DNA of 64,000 bases from an uncultured Collinsella sp. (GCA_934655755.1 CAKUHA010000001.1:310001-374000); one strand, 5' to 3'. Positions 18,801 to 26,930 are shown, numbered from the stretch's first letter. Translations and numbers: made by a program. The notes: generated from the letters alone by a model not told the origin.

Positions 18801-19751
18801 ATGCACGATAAGCCATGGCTTACTCCTGAACAACAGATTGAGCATTTGGAGCGTAAGGGCGTAGCGTTCAACTTGATGAGCAAACAAGAAGCTCTGAGTT
18901 ATTTAAAACATAACAATAATTATTTCAGGCTCCGGTCGTATCGGTGCGGTTTTGATAAGGTCGTTGGTGGGGTAAATGACGGCAAGTATATTGGTCTCGA
19001 TTTTGCCATGCTCCAAGATCTGTCTGTTATCGACTATGAATTGCGGCAAGTCTTACTACCCATGACAATCGATATCGAGCACTTTTCAAAAGTTGAGCTG
19101 CTTGAGAGGCTTGGGTGTGACTCCGTTGAACCTTATGAGATTGTCGAGCAGTACCTCAGTGGCAAAAGACGCTCACAGTATGAGGGCGTATCGGGCGGAA
19201 GCGTGACGCGCGAAATTGATTCAAGGAGAAACAGCTGCTATATCAATGGTCTTATTTCGGCCTATAAGGAAACTGGCTATCCGGTCTGGGTTTTTACAGA
19301 GTTGATTACATTCGGAACTTTCATTGATTTTTGGTTCTCGGTTTCTCGCTATCTCCATGACGGGGAATTTAGAAAACGCGCCTATGAACTGCAGGCTGTG
19401 AAGGGCCTTAGGAATGCCTGCGCGCATAACAACTGCATTATTAATGATCTGAAGTCTGGCAAGCCCAGGTATAACGTTTCGTATGACGTAAGAAATGCTG
19501 TGACGGGACTTAAGCTCCAAGATGTGAATGTTAAGGCTAAGCTATCAAACGAACGTCTACAGCATATTGCGACTACGTTATACCTTCACAGCACTATGGC
19601 TTCTACCGGGGTAAGGATTAATAAAGGAAAACAGCTGCGTAGGCTAGTTGAAAGAATGTATCGCAACGAGAGCTACTATCTTCGTAATGACCAAATAAGA
19701 ACCGGTTTCGCATTTATTAGCGGCCTGATTAATGGCTGGTTTGTGAATTAG
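18801..19751 (+). CDS. Abi_2 family (AbiD/AbiF-type) abortive-infection protein, second copy
   Basis: A 316-residue protein with the same domain as the gene at 14.7 kb. It starts KPWLTPEQQIEHLERKGVAFN, then YLKHNNNYFRLRSYRCGF, DLSVIDYELRQVLLPMTIDIEHFSKVELLERL, PVWVFTELITFGTFIDFW, and LRNACAHNNCI. The last contains the HEPN RxxxxH motif (R204, H209). This copy is nearer the classical Abi_2 pattern than the other one. GGGGG lies 5 nt before the ATG at 18801; an in-frame ATG six codons upstream has a weaker site. It ends before a clear terminator. It probably acts as a growth-arresting RNase, by family. Confidence 0.85.
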   Translation: MHDKPWLTPEQQIEHLERKGVAFNLMSKQEALSYLKHNNNYFRLRSYRCGFDKVVGGVNDGKYIGLDFAMLQDLSVIDYELRQVLLPMTIDIEHFSKVELLERLGCDSVEPYEIVEQYLSGKRRSQYEGVSGGSVTREIDSRRNSCYINGLISAYKETGYPVWVFTELITFGTFIDFWFSVSRYLHDGEFRKRAYELQAVKGLRNACAHNNCIINDLKSGKPRYNVSYDVRNAVTGLKLQDVNVKAKLSNERLQHIATTLYLHSTMASTGVRINKGKQLRRLVERMYRNESYYLRNDQIRTGFAFISGLINGWFVN

Positions 19752-19829
19752 AAAATAGTCTCTTTTGGGGAACAAGACTATAGCTATAATATTCGTACAC
19801 AATACAAAGAAGGTTGATACCTTCTTATC

Positions 19830-19870
19830 GGGGACGCATCCACGGGGTGTGTCCCCGTTTTCTTTTGATT
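19830..19870 (+). terminator. Intrinsic terminator after the second Abi_2 gene
   Basis: GGGGACGCA (19830-19838) pairs with TGTGTCCCC (19848-19856) with one mismatched position, followed by GTTTTCTTTT. It lies 78 nt after the Abi_2 stop codon. Confidence 0.75.
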
Positions 19871-19939
19871 GAGTAAGACGAACTGTCCGTTTGAGGTGGG
19901 GAACTCCTCATGAGTTCAGTGTTTATCGTTGTGCCCCGA

Positions 19940-20273
19940 TTATTCAATATCAACGTTGGTATGTGTTTTTGGGCGTGCAGCTGGGAGCCATGGTAGACGG
20001 GGCCGTGCATGAGAACGCCATTTTTCGAGTCGTTCCTTAGGATGCCGATCCAGCCGGCGTGCACCCATGCCCTTCAATCATTCGCTTGCTAATCACGACG
20101 GTATTTTTTGAGATGCCGCTCGGCAAAAGCCAGTTGGCGTAGATGCCCACTCCGTAAGCTAAAGACGCTTCCAATGGATCGCCCTGCTCGCCGGGTGGTC
20201 CATGGTAGTACCCGGTTGCTTTCATATAGGGGCGCCTGTCCATCAGGTCATCGATATATGTCTCTTTGGGTGC
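19940..20273 (-). pseudogene. Decayed copy of the unknown gene at 15.9 kb
   Basis: The minus strand reads APKETYIDDLMDRRPYM, then KATGYYHGPPGEQGDPLEAS, matching residues 12-50 of the intact protein (APKEAYIDDLMDGHLYM, NAAGYYHGLPGEQGDPLEAS). It continues in frame to RMIEGHGC, then shifts frame to AGWIGILRNDSKNG...MHGPVYHG, matching GWIGIVQYDS...THGPISYG. Relative to the intact gene it lacks the first ~11 residues, carries internal deletions and a frameshift, and loses similarity after the HGPVYHG block. Its 5' truncation point abuts the end of the AbiH-like gene, as if that gene's arrival cut it. Confidence 0.8.
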
Positions 20274-20296
20274 TGTTGCATCGTTGTTGTTCTTGG

Positions 20297-21913
20297 CTAT
20301 TTCAACAGGTCGTCGTATATGTCGGTTCCCGGGAAGAAGCGATCTTTTGCTCCTTGCATCGGCTTTGTCCAACTGACAGCGCCCGTACGCAAATCGAAGG
20401 CGCGGACTCTGTTGTTATATACAAAGGTAATTTCCTCTTTTGTCATGTAGATATGTTGTAACCTCCGGTTGATGAGGTCTTGATTCTGTGTCGGTTTCAG
20501 TCGAGTTATGAAATTCCAGCTTTCTCCGTTCTGGGAGAACAGCAGAATGTTCTTGTCGATATCGTTTAGCTTGATTATTAAGTGCGGTCCAAAAAAGACC
20601 GCGCGGCGGACTTCGGCGGGCAAAATGATCTCAAAGATAGTGCGGCCTTCTCGTTCAATGACTAGGTCCTTGCCGCTCGCAATAGCCTTAACGCCCTTTC
20701 CTATATAGGTAGCTGCCTTTTCCGGTGCGATGGCTATTTGGCCTTCAGGCTCTGGCAGTTTGGTTGTATGGATGACATCCGTACGGAACACGCGGTAGCT
20801 ATTAAGATTAAGCTCCTTCGCCAAATTTTGAACGTTATTCAGGTCTCTGAGGCCATGAAGTCCAAAGAACCAACTGGCTTTTGGTGCCGCTCGGCGCAAC
20901 TCTTTGAAATAGTCCCAATCGACGGGGGACAGCGAATGCCCAATCACAACAACCTGTGTTGTCTCGGAGAGACTGTCGAAAAACTCACGATATTTTTCAA
21001 TTATCTCGCGACTGTCTTTGGTTAGATCTTCATTGCATTCGTCTATCACTCGAAGCACGTTATCTTGTGCGACATCGACTACGGCCTGCCTATAGGTGCG
21101 TGGCTCTTGGTGCTTCTCGGAAAGTGGTCGTATCTCGGCATCTGGGCGATGTCCAAGAACCAGCTTGTCTTGCTTGTTGACCCTGCAGCCGTGGATATAG
21201 CAGGCTTCGTCCACATGGTAGAGCGATTGAATGAACTCAGTGTAGTTAAAACTCAATGCTTTTCCATGTGGATTAATGACCGCCTTAAGAGGTCGATCAT
21301 CAGTGCCAATCTTTAACTTGTTCACCCATCTGCGGAAAGCAGGAGGCAGATCATTAGCTATTGTTGCGATCGGGTTTGCGGCATCTTCCACTGCCATGTA
21401 GAAGTTCGCTGCGCTGTCCTCGTCATCGTAGAAGCCCGACATTTCAAGCCACGTGTCAACGAGAAGGCGGCTTGTCATTGAGTCCAAGTTGATTTTACCG
21501 AGCGACTCTTCGAAGTCTGCCCAAATATCGTCGGGCGTTAGCGCGATGTTCAGCGCGTGGCGAAGACTGTCGTTTCGCTTGAGACTCTTGCCAAAATCGT
21601 AATAACTCGACCTTACTCCATGCATAAGGTCAAAGCCGTTGCCTATGATGTAAAGGGTGTTAGGACTGGAAGGGATATCGGAAAGCTTGATTTGGGCGAA
21701 CTGTCTTAACTCTTGTTCGAATGCCGTTGCTTCTTCCTTGCGTTTTTCTTCCCATTTTGCATTGGCTTCTTGCTCGCGTTTCTTCTCTTGCTCTTTGCAC
21801 CAGGCTTTATGGCAGATGGGGCAGGAGGTGTATTGATTGCGATCTTGCCCGGGCATAAGAATGAATGGCCTGGCGCAATCCTTGCAGATTTTTACAATAG
21901 CCTTTTTCGCCAT
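20297..21913 (-). CDS. AbiH-like abortive-infection protein with zinc-ribbon N-terminus and extra C-terminal domain
   Basis: A 538-residue protein in three parts. Residues 1-40 hold CKDC...CPIC, a likely zinc ribbon, followed by a charged coiled coil (~40-75). Residues ~85-370 are AbiH-like: LYIIGNGFDLMHGVRSSYYDF, then FNYTEFIQSLYHV and YIHG, plus VVVIGHSLSPVDWDYF. These are the conserved blocks of the bacteriophage abortive infection AbiH family, whose biochemical mechanism is not established. Residues ~395-538 look like a small beta-rich domain ending RVRAFDLRTGAVSWTKPMQ, reminiscent of a PQQ/beta-propeller blade. AGAAAGGA precedes the ATG. The extra terminal domains are not part of the core family. 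It lies downstream of the subtilase on the same strand, beyond a terminator. Confidence 0.8.
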   Translation of the reverse strand: MAKKAIVKICKDCARPFILMPGQDRNQYTSCPICHKAWCKEQEKKREQEANAKWEEKRKEEATAFEQELRQFAQIKLSDIPSSPNTLYIIGNGFDLMHGVRSSYYDFGKSLKRNDSLRHALNIALTPDDIWADFEESLGKINLDSMTSRLLVDTWLEMSGFYDDEDSAANFYMAVEDAANPIATIANDLPPAFRRWVNKLKIGTDDRPLKAVINPHGKALSFNYTEFIQSLYHVDEACYIHGCRVNKQDKLVLGHRPDAEIRPLSEKHQEPRTYRQAVVDVAQDNVLRVIDECNEDLTKDSREIIEKYREFFDSLSETTQVVVIGHSLSPVDWDYFKELRRAAPKASWFFGLHGLRDLNNVQNLAKELNLNSYRVFRTDVIHTTKLPEPEGQIAIAPEKAATYIGKGVKAIASGKDLVIEREGRTIFEIILPAEVRRAVFFGPHLIIKLNDIDKNILLFSQNGESWNFITRLKPTQNQDLINRRLQHIYMTKEEITFVYNNRVRAFDLRTGAVSWTKPMQGAKDRFFPGTDIYDDLLK

Positions 21914-21958
21914 ATGTTCCTTTCTGTATAGGGTCGCCTAATGGAACGGATTGCTTGC

Positions 21959-21995
21959 AAAATGGCATCGGGGCGATGGCTCCCGATGCCATTTT
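21959..21995 (-). terminator. Intrinsic terminator after the subtilase gene
   Basis: AAAATGGCATCGGG (21959-21972) is perfectly complementary to 21982-21995 across a 9-nt loop. On the minus strand the stem ends in ATTTTGC, immediately after the subtilase stop and before the AbiH-like start. It separates the two transcription units. Confidence 0.75.
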
Positions 21996-22021
21996 GGTGC
22001 TTACTGTTGTTCAATCAGCGG

Positions 22022-24262
22022 CTACTCAAACTCCACCTCAACCTGGCTGCGCTCATAAATCTTGAGCTCGGTATCAATTTCGACTCGTTCGACTATCCAG
22101 CCAATGGCGGAACACTGTCGCATGAATGTATCAATTCGGTTCTCGCCTTTTAGATTGTGGATGGTGACCACTACGCCAAAACGTTGCGGATCATGGGAGC
22201 CATTTTGATATCTCGAAGACTTGCGAATCATCATGCCCCACATTGGGTTGGCATACACCTTTTTGGGCTTACTGCGACTGGTTAGCGGTTCCGCTATGTG
22301 CTTGACGTTATCCCACTTGCGCAGCTTTTTTCGAGCCTTCTCTTCATCGGTTGTACAGTCTTCCTCGCCTTGGTTATTGGGCTGCAACGATTTGATTCGC
22401 CCATCGTTTGCGATACGTCCAAAATGTAAGTCGAGCTCGGTATCCGTATAGTCGACGCCCTGGTTTCTGTTGCATTTAGGGAAGTAGCACAGAGTCGCCC
22501 TCGCTACAGACGGGTAGGATGCGCCTGAAACGGGAATAGGAAAGTTGAAGTTGTAATTCTCGCGTTCGGTAGCCACGCCGCTGAGCATGAATCGAATTTC
22601 ATCGTTGCTGGTTTCGAGGATCTTTTCAATCTGAACAGGAACGATGCCGTAGCCGAGTCGATCCATATCTTCGGGGGTTGTCCATGCGCATGCTGCATCG
22701 ATTAGCAGTGCTTTGGCAAGTTCACAGCTCAGGTGCATTTTATAAATGAGATAGGCAGCTTTTCTTGCAATTAACGGAGCTGCATAAGAGGTGCCGACAG
22801 CCGGATAGGCTCCGGTTCCGCAGCACGCAGTGATCGGATCGTTCTTTTCACCTCCGTAATACGCTAAATCTGGTTTGTGGTGAAAACTCAGGACTGGTCC
22901 TCTCCTTGTGTAGGATGCTGGCTCGTTGTTTCTATTGACGGCGTTGACAACGAGGGCATTAATAGAGTCCGCTGGGGAACCGAGATAGGTGGGCTTACCC
23001 TTTTTCTGGTTAGTGCCGGCAACAACAAAGAGGACATCGTATTTCTGCTGTAGCTTGTCTAGCAGGGCCGCTTCGGGCGAGATGGAGTTTCGAGACACCT
23101 CCTCCATTGATCCTAGAGAGATGTTCCAAACTTTAATGTCTTGGTTTTCGGCAACGATGCGCTCAATGTGTTTCATTACCGCAAACGAGCTGAACTTGCC
23201 TGCGGTCGCAACTCCGAAATGTCGAACCCTAAAGTGGCCACAATGGTCGTCTAGGGATGGGTTTTGTGCCTGGACGTCAACGATTAGAGAGCTTACGCAG
23301 GTGCCATGTCGATAATCGCTTGCAGTGGGATTGATGCCTTCGGGTAAGCAGCTTCTGTAGTCTACCCAGTTGCTGAAGTACGGTGGGTATTTCTCTTCAA
23401 ATGGAGTGTCGATTACGCCGATAATGGGCTCGTCAGTGGGATATTCGGGGAGACTGCTGATGGCGGGGGAGGCCGAGCCTTCGTCATTCATGGTGGCGTA
23501 GCTGGACAGATCAATTACTGACATGGCTACAAGGTAGGGGGCGCGCTCGAGCAACGTGCGATATTCTGCCTCGGTTAGGAGCACGCTGTTCTCTAAGATG
23601 TTCGCAGCAGATACATCAATGTTCAGCTCCTCAAATAGATCCTGTGGGTTCCTCTCCGTTTCAAACAGAGTAACGATTGCGTTCTCATCGGTAGCCGCCG
23701 GTGGCGTGCCTATTCTAAATTCATTGACGTAATAGGAATCGCGTATGAGTTGCGCAAAGACCGAGCGGGTCAGCGTACTGGAAATGGCTGTATTCCATTT
23801 CTGTTTGAGCATGTCATTTTTAACTAGATCGATCATCTTGTCTGCGTTCATCAGCCCATCAAAATGATCGGCTACGATTCGTTCGCATTCATGCAGCCTC
23901 TCAATAGTAGACCGGATGGTTTTCTCGGGCACGTAATGGGTCATCAGGTGCCTTGGGTTGCTCCCATTAAAATCAAGGTAGCGGGCGCCGCGGATGGACA
24001 ATTCCGGTTCTTGGTCTTTTCCGCCATTCAGCATCTCTCTTATTCGATTGCTCTTGGCAACAATCTGGCGGTATTCAACAGAGATCAAGATGTTTTCGAT
24101 TATGGCATCTTTGGGCCATTTGCTCAGAACGGTTTCGAGGCTCTTACAGATGTGTGAAATCTTCTCCGCCGTAACCGTTCCTTTGGCGGGGAGCGTTGCG
24201 GGTCCCGGTCGCGAGCCTCTTGCCGTTTGAAAATCACCAGTGAGCCTGATTAGACTGTTCAT
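22022..24262 (-). CDS. S8 family subtilisin-like serine protease, partner of the AAA+ ATPase (IetS-like)
   Basis: A 746-residue protease without signal peptide, so cytoplasmic. The N-terminal ~275 residues are a helical domain of unknown role. The S8 catalytic domain follows, with Asp285 in IGVIDTPFE, His319 in DYRHGTCVSSL, the oxyanion region VVAGTNQ, and Ser492 in GTSYAAPLIARKAA. The C-terminal ~200 residues are beta-rich and probably bind substrate. Its ATG is 3 nt after the ATPase stop, with its ribosome-binding site inside the ATPase gene, so the two are one unit. ATPase plus intracellular subtilase is the arrangement of the IetAS anti-phage system; assignment to that type is by layout only. 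Confidence 0.85.
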   Translation of the reverse strand: MNSLIRLTGDFQTARGSRPGPATLPAKGTVTAEKISHICKSLETVLSKWPKDAIIENILISVEYRQIVAKSNRIREMLNGGKDQEPELSIRGARYLDFNGSNPRHLMTHYVPEKTIRSTIERLHECERIVADHFDGLMNADKMIDLVKNDMLKQKWNTAISSTLTRSVFAQLIRDSYYVNEFRIGTPPAATDENAIVTLFETERNPQDLFEELNIDVSAANILENSVLLTEAEYRTLLERAPYLVAMSVIDLSSYATMNDEGSASPAISSLPEYPTDEPIIGVIDTPFEEKYPPYFSNWVDYRSCLPEGINPTASDYRHGTCVSSLIVDVQAQNPSLDDHCGHFRVRHFGVATAGKFSSFAVMKHIERIVAENQDIKVWNISLGSMEEVSRNSISPEAALLDKLQQKYDVLFVVAGTNQKKGKPTYLGSPADSINALVVNAVNRNNEPASYTRRGPVLSFHHKPDLAYYGGEKNDPITACCGTGAYPAVGTSYAAPLIARKAAYLIYKMHLSCELAKALLIDAACAWTTPEDMDRLGYGIVPVQIEKILETSNDEIRFMLSGVATERENYNFNFPIPVSGASYPSVARATLCYFPKCNRNQGVDYTDTELDLHFGRIANDGRIKSLQPNNQGEEDCTTDEEKARKKLRKWDNVKHIAEPLTSRSKPKKVYANPMWGMMIRKSSRYQNGSHDPQRFGVVVTIHNLKGENRIDTFMRQCSAIGWIVERVEIDTELKIYERSQVEVEFE

Positions 24263-24265
24263 GAG

Positions 24266-25297
24266 CTACTCCTTTAGGGTTCGCGCAACGGTGCTACGTG
24301 ATATGCCTGTTAAAACTTCCATTTCTCTCAAAGTGAAGCCTTGGGATTTAAGCAGCTCGAGTGAATCTGCCTCATATCCATGGAGACGCTGATACAGCTT
24401 GCGGAGATAGTCGTTTGGGTTAAGCGGGTCACTAAATGCGACAGAGGTCTTAATGAGGTTTTTGAGCGCGCCAGGCCAGGGTAGCTCCGGACAACTCTGC
24501 AGCACCTTTTTTAGGGTACGAGAGTCGTTTTTGATTGCCTGATTGTTTTTGGTTAGATTCTTTGCGATTGATTCGCCGATTTCAACGAGATCGTCATGGG
24601 TGTATCTATTAAAGTCGATCTGCACATCGAAGCGCCTGGCGAGCGCCGGGTCTAGTTTGTCGTAGAGGTTCGTTGTCGCGATGATGGCGGATCGCGTGCT
24701 CAGCCTGTCGAACTCTTTTAAGAGGGCGCTTGTGGCTCGCCCCATTTCACGGACGTCGTTCTGGTTTATTCTATCTAGGGCTATGGCATCGATTTCGTCG
24801 AATAAGACAATGGCGCCGTCGCCGATATTGTGGATTTCTTGGAAGACCTTCGCAATATTCTTGGCTGTTTCTCCAAGCTTGCTATCAATAATTTGGTTGA
24901 AATCGACGGCATACAGCTGGTAGCCAAGTATTCGCGCTATTTGTTTCGTTGCTTCAGTCTTGCCAGTTCCTGACGCACCGTAAAAAAGAACAGTGTTTAT
25001 GCCTGAATCTCTAGACAACGCATTGAGTAGCCCCTGGATATCGTTTGCGATGGTCTGGGGAAGGGGCAGTGAGGTGTTGTTGCTGATTACCTTTTCTAAG
25101 AAGTCATATTGCTGTTCCGTGACTTCTTGCGGTACAAATGTGCGCGTTCTGGCAATGAGGGCCATGATGTAGCTTGCAAGTTCGGGTTGTCCGGACGTTT
25201 CGAAATCTTTCGCAATAATAGTGGCTGCGTTGTTAAAAGCGATATCGTCGTGTTCCGAATGCGCTCGGATTAAATCGATAATGTCTGATCTCTTCAT
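24266..25297 (-). CDS. AAA+ ATPase paired with subtilase (IetA-like), C-terminal HTH
   Basis: A 343-residue classic AAA+ ATPase. Residues 1-85 are helical. Walker A is FYGASGTGKTEATK with Lys113, Walker B is GAIVLFDEIDAIALDR, sensor-1 is IIATTNLYDKLDPALARRFD, which also supplies candidate arginine fingers. The last ~30 residues (FTLREMEVLTGISRSTVARTLKE) form a helix-turn-helix of resolvase type, unusual for a FtsH/IetA-style partner, and could let the ATPase bind DNA or its own promoter. It heads the ATPase-subtilase operon with AAGGAGAGG before its ATG. The promoter sits in a 133-nt gap shared with two tiny divergent genes. Confidence 0.85.
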   Translation of the reverse strand: MKRSDIIDLIRAHSEHDDIAFNNAATIIAKDFETSGQPELASYIMALIARTRTFVPQEVTEQQYDFLEKVISNNTSLPLPQTIANDIQGLLNALSRDSGINTVLFYGASGTGKTEATKQIARILGYQLYAVDFNQIIDSKLGETAKNIAKVFQEIHNIGDGAIVLFDEIDAIALDRINQNDVREMGRATSALLKEFDRLSTRSAIIATTNLYDKLDPALARRFDVQIDFNRYTHDDLVEIGESIAKNLTKNNQAIKNDSRTLKKVLQSCPELPWPGALKNLIKTSVAFSDPLNPNDYLRKLYQRLHGYEADSLELLKSQGFTLREMEVLTGISRSTVARTLKE

Positions 25298-25312
25298 GTG
25301 TGCTCCTCTCCT

Positions 25313-25348
25313 TACTCATATTGTATGAGACAGTATGAGACAAAGCAA
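25313..25348 (-). promoter_or_regulatory. Promoter with operator-like repeats for the ATPase-subtilase operon
   Basis: On the minus strand TTGCTT (25343-25348) and TACAAT (25320-25325) are exactly 17 nt apart. The spacer consists largely of two tandem copies of TGTCTCATAC, and the -10 box lies in the inverted repeat CTCATA-TTG-TATGAG (25315-25329). The overlap of repeats with promoter elements suggests repression, possibly by the ATPase's own helix-turn-helix; the regulator is inference. Confidence 0.6.
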
Positions 25349-25430
25349 GATATGAATGAATAGGAGTGCAATGGAGTATGGTATGATTGGGCTGTCAAGA
25401 TTCAAACTGGTTCAGATTGGAGGTGAGACT

Positions 25431-25559
25431 ATGGCTACCCACCATGGAGGTAAGGTTGGCGCTGCTGCCAAGACGCTCGCGAGCTCCTCGACGAGCAAAG
25501 CTGCGAAGACTGCGGCTGCGAAGACGCTGGTCAAGCACCAGATTGCCAAGCATCGCTAG
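25431..25559 (+). CDS. Tiny alanine/lysine-rich basic protein
   Basis: A 42-residue protein made mostly of Ala, Lys, Thr, Ser and His. It starts MATHHGGKVGAAAKTLASSS and ends TLVKHQIAKHR. Its composition resembles histone-H1-like or nucleoid-binding tails, and it has no acidic residue. GGAGGTGAGACT immediately before the ATG is a strong ribosome-binding site, so I take it as real despite its size. A longer frame from 25356 lacks such a site. It is divergent from the ATPase-subtilase pair across the operator-like gap and is followed 41 nt later by a second tiny basic gene. Function unknown. Confidence 0.65.
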   Translation: MATHHGGKVGAAAKTLASSSTSKAAKTAAAKTLVKHQIAKHR

Positions 25560-25600
25560 ACTACGAGCAGACGTAATGTAACAGTAAGGAGGTGATATAT

Positions 25601-25711
25601 ATGGCTTCGAAGGCGATTCGCGTAAAGATCCCGAAGTACCGAATTAGCTCAACAGGTGCGGTCAGGAAGATTGGGACGACAACGAAGACCGTAAAGGGAA
25701 AGATCCGCTAG
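25601..25711 (+). CDS. Second tiny basic protein
   Basis: A 36-residue protein, MASKAIRVKIPKYRISSTGA, then VRKIGTTTKTVKGKIR. It has twelve Lys/Arg and no acidic residue. The upstream AAGGAGGTGATATAT is a near-perfect Shine-Dalgarno, better than those of most genes in the island, which argues for high expression. It is probably co-transcribed with the preceding tiny gene. Several hairpins follow (CTAGGC/GCCTAG overlapping the stop, GATGTTG/CAACATC, then the terminator). No known family; could be a DNA- or RNA-binding peptide, a protease substrate, or an inhibitor of the divergent pair. Confidence 0.65.
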   Translation: MASKAIRVKIPKYRISSTGAVRKIGTTTKTVKGKIR

Positions 25712-25776
25712 GCCTTGGCGGCAACCAAAGCCTAGCGTGATGTTGACATAGCGGGCCAACATCAAACATTTTATGG

Positions 25777-25822
25777 GGGTCCCCGACGAGATTCAAGCGT
25801 CGGGGACCCGCGTTGTTATTTG
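25777..25822 (+). terminator. Intrinsic terminator after the tiny basic genes
   Basis: GGGTCCCCGACG (25777-25788) pairs perfectly with 25798-25809 across a 9-nt loop, followed by GCGTTGTTATTTG. It closes the two-gene unit. Confidence 0.7.
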
Positions 25823-25892
25823 ATATTTTTGGCATATGTGCCACAGCTCCGTCGTGCATGGCGTGTGGCGTCTCCGATGGATTGGATATGAA

Positions 25893-26477
25893 ATGAGTGA
25901 ATTAGATATAGCGTCCATTTGGATTAATTCGATGGCGGCAATAGCGACGGTCGTTGCATCGTGGGCGGCTCTAAGGGCCCTGGCGATCCAAACTTCTCCG
26001 GACATAATCATGTTTGTCCGACCGGATGACGATTCTCCTTCATTTGCGCGGCTTGTCATTAGAAATATCGGAGAGGCGCCAGCTTACAATGTTGTGTTCC
26101 GTCTTTCCCCTGACTTGTTTCCAGAAAATTCTTTTGAATTTAGGCATGCTTCAGTTGTGTTTGATAGGGGCTATGCCATTTTGCCTCCTAAGCAGGAGAG
26201 AAGCATTCTTTTGGGTGATTTTGAGGATCTCGAAGGACTGTGGGGCCATTCCGTTGTTGAGGTGAGCGTCTCCTTTTCAAAGAAATATGGGCACAGATGT
26301 TATTCGACTATCTGCCCAGTTGAGATCGGCTCATTTGAAAGCATGATCACTATTTCTCGCGAGACCGCATTGGAGAAGGATCAAAAAGCAGCCTATCGCG
26401 AAATTGGGCAGTTAAGCAAACGCCTTCGCGGTATAGAGATTGCAATCAGTTCTTTGGAAAATCACGGTAGCGAATAG
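25893..26477 (+). CDS. Single-pass membrane protein of unknown function
   Basis: A 194-residue protein. Residues ~5-30 (ASIWINSMAAIATVVASWAAL) are one membrane helix. A beta-rich domain follows, including ARLVIRNIGEAPAYNVVF (an N-x-G-x-x-x-A-x-N pattern common in small Ig-like folds) and VVEVSVSFSKKYGHRCYST. The end is a helical region predicted to coil (residues ~155-194). Similar small proteins are common in bacterial accessory DNA with no assigned role. I chose the ATG at 25893, preceded by GGAT, over one 19 codons upstream with no ribosome-binding site. It is the last gene of the island. Confidence 0.6.
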   Translation: MSELDIASIWINSMAAIATVVASWAALRALAIQTSPDIIMFVRPDDDSPSFARLVIRNIGEAPAYNVVFRLSPDLFPENSFEFRHASVVFDRGYAILPPKQERSILLGDFEDLEGLWGHSVVEVSVSFSKKYGHRCYSTICPVEIGSFESMITISRETALEKDQKAAYREIGQLSKRLRGIEIAISSLENHGSE

Positions 26478-26893
26478 GGTTAAATACTGCTGTATTTGGT
26501 TGTTGTAATAGCCGCTCATCGAACTGCCGCCTTCGCCGCCATCCTTAACAGCTATTGCCAACCTATGCGTACGCTGTTTAGAGCGTGCCGTCACTTCTTC
26601 GTGGGCCGTCTGTCCCGCAATTGGTTGCTTCCATGCTTTTGTCTATTGTCTATATGGCTCTGCGAGCAGCCGCTGCGGCATGATGTCCTAAATGAAAAAC
26701 GAACGCCTGCTATAGGCCATAGTTTTGCAAGAGGGTTCCTTCCTAACGGAGGGCATCCCCTAGTTTTATTTAGATTGAAACTGGTACCGAACCACTGCGT
26801 TGCCAATCGTCGCCTTGTTGGGTTGCTTGACGTTACGGTAAAATGTTCTCAGTGATGCAGTCGTCGCGGACTCTACGTGAGGCGGAGACAAAG

Positions 26894-26930
26894 AAGGGTC
26901 GTTGTTCGGTTTTCAGGCAACGGCCCTTTG
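26894..26930. repeat. Stem-loop AAGGGTCGTTG/CAACGGCCCTT
   Basis: An 11-bp stem with one T-G wobble and a 13-nt loop. No T-tract follows on the plus strand, so its role is unclear; it may belong to the same repeat family as the two units just downstream. Confidence 0.5.

Larger units (their letters stand above)
19752..20296. other. Stretch holding a terminator and a decayed gene, no intact gene
   Basis: The left part carries the terminator of the second Abi_2 gene. The rest is the broken copy of the 15.9-kb unknown gene on the minus strand. Nothing else is visible. Confidence 0.7.

Noticed and set aside
26496-26855. Possible 119-codon gene on the plus strand before the pel operon
   Set aside because: No ribosome-binding site, unusual composition, competing frames on both strands and no recognisable motif.
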